A stretch of 64,000 bases of DNA, taken from NCBI GenBank assembly GCA_965219635.1, contig OZ244783.1, forward strand, positions 62,001 to 126,000. The letters run 5' to 3'. The DNA is from JAPOXR01 sp965219635. GTDB taxonomy: Bacteria; Pseudomonadota; Alphaproteobacteria; Rhodobacterales; Rhodobacteraceae. Below, piece after piece: positions 60,582-64,000 of this stretch. The position numbers were made by a program, and so were the translations under genes. The notes beneath the pieces are model-generated. The model saw nothing but the letters and a program-made list of their open reading frames with translations. It was not told the DNA's origin and did not search any database. Each line of letters begins with the position of its first letter. Within the stretch, counting starts at the first letter, position 1.

Positions 60582-61243
60582 TGTGAATCCTCGCGCTGGT
60601 TGCCGAGTTCCTTGCGCAAATGCCGGAACGCAAGACGCGCTCGCGACTTGACGGTGCCAAGAGGGATCCCAAGCCGTATGGCAATGGCGGCGTAGCTCTC
60701 TCCTTCGTAGAACGATAGTTGGAGCACTTCGGACTGTTCTTCGCTCAGCTTGGCAAGGGCCGACCGGACGGCTTCAATGCGTTGCCGCTCGGCAAGCATT
60801 TCGGCACCGTCTGGCTGGGGTGCAGGTCGAAACGCTGGATCCTCGGGATCGAATTCAGGCCGACGCTCGCGCCGGAAAGCATCAATGCGCTGGTTTCGCG
60901 CAATGGCGAATATCCAGGCGGAGACCGGAGCTCGCCGATTGTCATATTGGCTCGCCTTGCGCCAGACAGTGGCGAAGACATCCTGCAGGATGTCGTCGAC
61001 CCTTTCATTGTCGCCGCCTGCGCGCCGAAGATACGCTCTCACCCGCGGCGCAAAATGCCTGAACAGGGCTTGGAAGGCCTCGTGATCGCCCCGTTTCGCG
61101 ATGGCATCCATCTGATCGGAACTGCTGGCTGGCCAGCCTGGTTTGTGTGCTGCTCCGCCAGTCGCTGCAGACGCAGGTCCAGAGACAGCAGGCCCCAAGG
61201 GATGCCGTTGGTGTAGTCCGATCACTTTCTTCTCGCCGATCAT
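60578..61243 (-). CDS. rpoE: ECF-family RNA polymerase sigma factor, RpoE/ChrR type
   Basis: The core begins near DAIAKRGDHEAFQALFRHFAP. Region 2 has ILQDVFATVWRKASQYDNRR and region 4 has LPxxxxEVLQLSFYEGESY-like (LSEEQSEVLQLSFYEG) then GIPLGTVKSRARLAFRHLRKEL. It directs RNA polymerase to TGATCC-type promoters in the singlet-oxygen response of Rhodobacter and relatives. ATG 61243 is chosen because it begins 5 bases after the -10 box of its own promoter (61249-61278), implying a leaderless mRNA. An internal ATG at 61111 would give a sigma factor of more usual length, so start confidence is moderate. A later ATG at 61330 in frame is upstream of the promoter and rejected. Confidence 0.92.
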   Translation of the reverse strand: MIGEKKVIGLHQRHPLGPAVSGPASAATGGAAHKPGWPASSSDQMDAIAKRGDHEAFQALFRHFAPRVRAYLRRAGGDNERVDDILQDVFATVWRKASQYDNRRAPVSAWIFAIARNQRIDAFRRERRPEFDPEDPAFRPAPQPDGAEMLAERQRIEAVRSALAKLSEEQSEVLQLSFYEGESYAAIAIRLGIPLGTVKSRARLAFRHLRKELGNQREDSQ

Positions 61244-61248
61244 ATCAC

Positions 61249-61278
61249 AATATACGGGGCAATCGGCATCTTGGATCA
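61249..61278 (-). promoter_or_regulatory. ECF-type promoter of the sigma/chrR operon
   Basis: On the minus strand, TGATCC (61278-61273), an 18-base spacer and TATATT (61254-61249) precede ATG 61243 by 5 bases. TGATCC is the -35 element I recall for RpoE/ECF11 promoters, so the operon is probably autoregulated. Confidence 0.78.
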
Positions 61279-61296
61279 CTTTTGTTGCGAAAGATG

Positions 61297-61326
61297 TGAT
61301 CCGGCGGCGGTCTTGCTGCGTAATAC
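61297..61326 (+). promoter_or_regulatory. ECF-type promoter of the flavoprotein operon
   Basis: TGATCC (61297-61302), an 18-base spacer and TAATAC (61321-61326) precede ATG 61332 by 5 bases. Its -35 box faces that of the divergent sigma promoter with 18 bases between them, giving a mirror-image pair. Confidence 0.8.
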
Positions 61327-61331
61327 TCACG

Positions 61332-62633
61332 ATGACAATCGATACAGCACAAGTTCCGGCGCAGAATTGTGGCCGCAGACTGAAGATAGCCGTGATTGGT
61401 GCCGGTATTTCCGGACTGGGTGCTGCGTGGTTGCTTTCGAGGGTCCATGATGTGGTTCTCTTCGAAGCAGAAATGCGGCCGGGTGGTCATGCAAGGACCG
61501 TAATCGCCGAGGCCGGTGGCCGGCAAATCCCCGTAGACACCGGCTTCATTGTCTTCAACCGTGTCAATTATCCCAACCTGTGCCGGCTCTTTGAGCATCT
61601 TGAAGTGCCAGTCTCTCGCAGTGACATGTCTTTTGCTGTCTCTGTCGATGGCGGAGCGTTTGAATACGGGTGCCGCAATTTGAGGGCATTGCTGGCCCAG
61701 CCGGCAAACGCAGCCCGGCCCCGCTTCTGGCGCATGATACGCGATATTGCGGCTTTCAATCAAACGGCCCTCGCTGATGCCGAACTCCATCCAGATATGA
61801 CAATCGGTGAACTTGTCGGAAACAGGCGGTTCGGCGCCTGGTTCAAGCAATACTACCTCCTGCCAATGAGCGGCGCGATCTGGTCCACCCCTCGTTCCGA
61901 GATGCTGAATTTCCCTGCGTCTGTCCTCACCTCATTCTTTGCCAATCATGGGCTGTTGTCATTCACCGGACAGCATCAATGGTGGACCGTCGAGGGAGGT
62001 TCGCGCAATTACGTATCGAGAATGATAGCAAGCATGGAGGCGCAATTGCGGCTGGGTTGGGCGGTGGAAGCCGTAACCCGCAAGCCGGATGGCGCATATG
62101 TGAGGGCGGCTGGACAGGAAGCGGAACGGTTCGACAGTGTCATTTTCGCCTGTCATTCGGATACTTCACTTGCACTCCTGAAGGATGCTGACAAAAGCGA
62201 ACGGCGCATCCTCGGCGGGATTCCATTCCGGAGCAACCGAATTGTATTGCATGGCGATGCACGATTGATGCCAACACGCAGGTCTTGCTGGTCGAGTTGG
62301 GTCTATCTGGCGGGGGCGCGGCCGGACGAGGAACTTGCCTCGGTTACATACTGGATGAATTCCCTGCAGGGCATACCGCAGGACGCGCAATTGTTCGCGA
62401 CCCTCAATCCATCGATCCAGATAGAGGAATCTCTTATCATTGATGAACACCCGTTCGATCATCCCCAGTACGACTCCGGTGCGATTGCCGCCCAGTCAGC
62501 GCTTCCAACGATTCAGGGGCGCGGAAATACATGGTATTGTGGCGCCTGGACCGGGACGGGTTTTCATGAGGACGGCTTGGCAAGCGCCGTAAGGGTTGCC
62601 CGGTCGCTGGGTGTTGCGCCTCCATGGGCGTGA
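61332..62633 (+). CDS. FAD-dependent oxidoreductase (amine-oxidase-like)
   Basis: The 433-residue flavoprotein has IAVIGAGISGLGAAWLLSR near residue 19, the FEAEMRPGGHARTV loop, VDTGFIVFNRVNYPNLCRLF and QHQWWTVEGGSRNYVSRM. This is a group annotated as NAD(P)/FAD-binding proteins, encoded with DUF1365 and an MFS transporter in RpoE-ChrR regulons. In Rhodobacter sphaeroides the homologous gene (I recall RSP_1091, UfaD) works in furan-fatty-acid synthesis. ATG 61332 is selected because it lies just downstream of the ECF promoter; an earlier in-frame ATG lies inside the divergent sigma gene. Confidence 0.9.
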   Translation: MTIDTAQVPAQNCGRRLKIAVIGAGISGLGAAWLLSRVHDVVLFEAEMRPGGHARTVIAEAGGRQIPVDTGFIVFNRVNYPNLCRLFEHLEVPVSRSDMSFAVSVDGGAFEYGCRNLRALLAQPANAARPRFWRMIRDIAAFNQTALADAELHPDMTIGELVGNRRFGAWFKQYYLLPMSGAIWSTPRSEMLNFPASVLTSFFANHGLLSFTGQHQWWTVEGGSRNYVSRMIASMEAQLRLGWAVEAVTRKPDGAYVRAAGQEAERFDSVIFACHSDTSLALLKDADKSERRILGGIPFRSNRIVLHGDARLMPTRRSCWSSWVYLAGARPDEELASVTYWMNSLQGIPQDAQLFATLNPSIQIEESLIIDEHPFDHPQYDSGAIAAQSALPTIQGRGNTWYCGAWTGTGFHEDGLASAVRVARSLGVAPPWA

Positions 62634-63385
62634 TCGGGTCTTCAACCATACGGGCAACTGTAAGCCATGCCCGGCGGGTTCCGGTAGACTACCGTTTCGT
62701 CTACCGGGTTGACTACCTGCTCCTCGACGAAGCTGCGCTTGGCGGAGCAAGGGGCCCGAAGCTGTTTTCGTTTGGCCGGCGCAATCTGGTCTCCCTCTTT
62801 CCGTCTGATCACGGCGTCACCGGCTGTCGAAGCGCAGAAGACGCTCGCCGGATTGCCCGGGAAGCGGGTGTCAACGGCATTGATGCCGTACTCCTGCTGA
62901 CACATCCACGTTACTGGCACTATACCTTCAATCCGGTCAGCTTCTGGTTTCTGCTGGGCGGTTCCGGCAACCTACGGGCCGTGCTCGCCGAGGTTCACAA
63001 TACCTTCGGCGACCGTCACTGCTACCTTTGCCTGGGCAACGAAGGTGCCGATATAGGACGCGATTGCTGGACGGTCTCGGCCAAACGGTTTCACGTCTCG
63101 CCATTCTTCGACATTTCTGGAGAGTACCGGTTCCGGTTCTTCATTGACGAGACCCGTGTTGCAGTACGGATCGTCTATGACGATGCCGAGGGTGGCGGGC
63201 TCGAAACGGCCGTTGCGGGGACCCGCAGGCCATTCACCGACAAGGAACTTGCCGGTGCATTGCTGCGCCGGCCTTTTGGTGCCGCCCGGACGACATTCCT
63301 GATCCACTGGCATGCGTTGAAGCTCTGGATCCAGGGCGTGCCCTATCGGCGGCGGCCGGCACCGCCGGACCGGAGCATCACATGA
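62624..63385 (+). CDS. DUF1365 domain protein
   Basis: The 253-residue protein has TVSHARRVPVDYRFVYRVDYLLLDE, LLTHPRYWHYTFNPVSFWFLL and NTFGDRHCYLC, which mark the DUF1365 family. The family accompanies amine-oxidase-like flavoproteins and cyclopropane-fatty-acid synthases in many bacteria, hinting at a lipid-modification role. It overlaps the flavoprotein gene by 10 bases and the following small gene by 4, so it is the second gene of the RpoE-type operon. Confidence 0.92.
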   Translation: MGVIGSSTIRATVSHARRVPVDYRFVYRVDYLLLDEAALGGARGPKLFSFGRRNLVSLFPSDHGVTGCRSAEDARRIAREAGVNGIDAVLLLTHPRYWHYTFNPVSFWFLLGGSGNLRAVLAEVHNTFGDRHCYLCLGNEGADIGRDCWTVSAKRFHVSPFFDISGEYRFRFFIDETRVAVRIVYDDAEGGGLETAVAGTRRPFTDKELAGALLRRPFGAARTTFLIHWHALKLWIQGVPYRRRPAPPDRSIT

Positions 63386-63606
63386 AGACGCAAGAAACGG
63401 TGCCTCAACTTTCTTCTGCTGCCGGGCAAATCGCCGCTCTGCCGTGCCAGAAATGCGGCCGGGTGACTCCAATTGCCTTGGCGAAACTTGCCGATTGCAG
63501 CTTCACACCAAACTGTCCGGGCCAGATGGCCATGTGTGGGATTGTGGAGTCAACTCAACTCAATCGCGCGGCCTATCGGCTGACCCGCCCGCAGAGGTTA
63601 CGATGA
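63382..63606 (+). CDS. Small cysteine-rich (zinc-ribbon-like) protein
   Basis: The 74-residue protein contains LPCQKCGRVTPIALAKLADC, then C-x4-C and another Cys: Cys22-x2-Cys25, a spacing that suits a small zinc-binding unit. It overlaps DUF1365 by 4 bases and the MFS gene by 4 bases (ATGA both times), which argues it is translated. Its function is unknown. Confidence 0.68.
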   Translation: MKTQETVPQLSSAAGQIAALPCQKCGRVTPIALAKLADCSFTPNCPGQMAMCGIVESTQLNRAAYRLTRPQRLR

Positions 63607-64000
63607 CTTCTGTAATTCAACAGAGCATTGCGCGGCGGGATCTCTTTCCGCCGGGTGCGATTGCCGCCCTTCTCGCCTTCGCAGGCCTGCCGCTCTACAT
63701 CCATGCGCCGCGCTACTATGCTGAAGATATGGGCGTTGCCCTCCCCGCACTCGGTCTGGTGCTGTTGGCGGCGAGAGGCATCGACAGCTTGCAGGATCCG
63801 CTCATCGGCAGGTTGGCGGTGCGTTGGTCCCATCAACGCGAACTGTGGGCCGTGATCTCCGGAGTCCTGCTGTCAGCGGGGCTCTTCCTGTTGTTTGCGC
63901 CGCCGGGCTGGGGGGAACCTCTGCTGCGCCTCGTGCTTGGCCTGCTGATGTCCTTTACCGGATTCAGCGCGCTGCAGATTGCCCTTTACGATCACGGTCT
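63603..64000 (+). CDS. MFS (GPH-like) transporter, 3' end beyond the window
   Basis: About 132 codons are visible: MTSVIQQSIARRDLFPPGAI followed by four hydrophobic segments and GIDSLQDPLIGRLAVRWSHQ, typical of the glycoside-pentoside-hexuronide cation symporter branch of MFS. It is the fourth gene of the sigma-controlled operon; I recall a similar transporter with DUF1365 in R. sphaeroides. The rest is cut off. Confidence 0.85.
   Translation, partial: MTSVIQQSIARRDLFPPGAIAALLAFAGLPLYIHAPRYYAEDMGVALPALGLVLLAARGIDSLQDPLIGRLAVRWSHQRELWAVISGVLLSAGLFLLFAPPGWGEPLLRLVLGLLMSFTGFSALQIALYDHG

Noticed and set aside
1..64000. CRISPR arrays, rRNA genes, prophage
   Set aside because: No regularly spaced repeats, no rRNA-like segments and no phage structural genes were seen on reading; only tRNA-Thr and tRNA-Gly were found.

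Overview
The window looks like a chromosomal segment of a GC-rich alphaproteobacterium. Three things point there: the cell-wall/histidine block small basic protein - murA - DUF2948 - hisD - UPF0262 - low-molecular-weight phosphatase (17.3-21.5 kb), whose DUF families are essentially alphaproteobacterial; an ECF sigma/ChrR singlet-oxygen-type module (59.9-64.0 kb); and a Fur/Mur-box-controlled ArsP_2-type metal transporter. The lineage cannot be fixed from the sequence alone, but a marine or soil heterotroph related to Rhodobacterales/Hyphomicrobiales fits the many catabolic and uptake genes. Every position, start choice and motif below was read by eye.

Layout. 0-0.7 kb: 3' part of a pseudouridine-5'-phosphate glycosidase gene. 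0.8-15.1 kb: a scattered catabolic locus on the minus strand, made of an SDR and an acyl-CoA dehydrogenase, a ribose-type (CUT2) ABC importer, a CoA-transferase / enoyl-CoA hydratase / TetR operon, and a GMC oxidoreductase. Four promoters of this locus carry the same 16-bp palindrome (consensus GTAACYGTTTGGTTAC), so they probably form one regulon under the TetR protein. The locus is interrupted at 7.4-10.1 kb by a decayed transposase, an AbiEi-like protein and an MNT nucleotidyltransferase. 15.5-17.1 kb: a MaoC hydratase and an aldo/keto reductase. 17.3-21.7 kb: the conserved murA-hisD block and tRNA-Thr. 21.8-29.6 kb: a methyltransferase, a ferric-iron-type ABC importer, a VOC protein and an ArsR/permease pair. 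29.6-30.4 kb: a composite scar of an AbiEi-like remnant and a transposase N-terminus. 30.5-39.1 kb: an acyl-CoA synthetase, an ABC exporter, tRNA-Gly, a Rieske oxygenase with a small partner, and an ADH-SDR-ADH operon. 39.5-44.1 kb: pyrD, a MATE/double thioesterase operon, and the metal transporter. 44.4-46.8 kb: a frameshifted fic gene and a gene-poor stretch. 46.8-52.6 kb: a GST/thiolase/FadJ/acyl-CoA ligase beta-oxidation cluster. 52.7-59.8 kb: a membrane protein resembling a dead M48 peptidase, ZapE, a rhodanese/YeeE/small-protein sulfur operon, a hypothetical gene and a HisC-like aminotransferase. 59.9-64.0 kb: chrR and the ECF sigma gene, divergent from a flavoprotein/DUF1365/small Cys protein/MFS operon.

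The strongest leads are the four-site operon family, which defines a transport-plus-acyl-CoA catabolic pathway of unknown substrate; the mirror-image ECF promoters whose spacing predicts leaderless mRNAs for both the sigma factor and its target operon; several coupled small genes; and a fic gene broken exactly in a 7-G tract.
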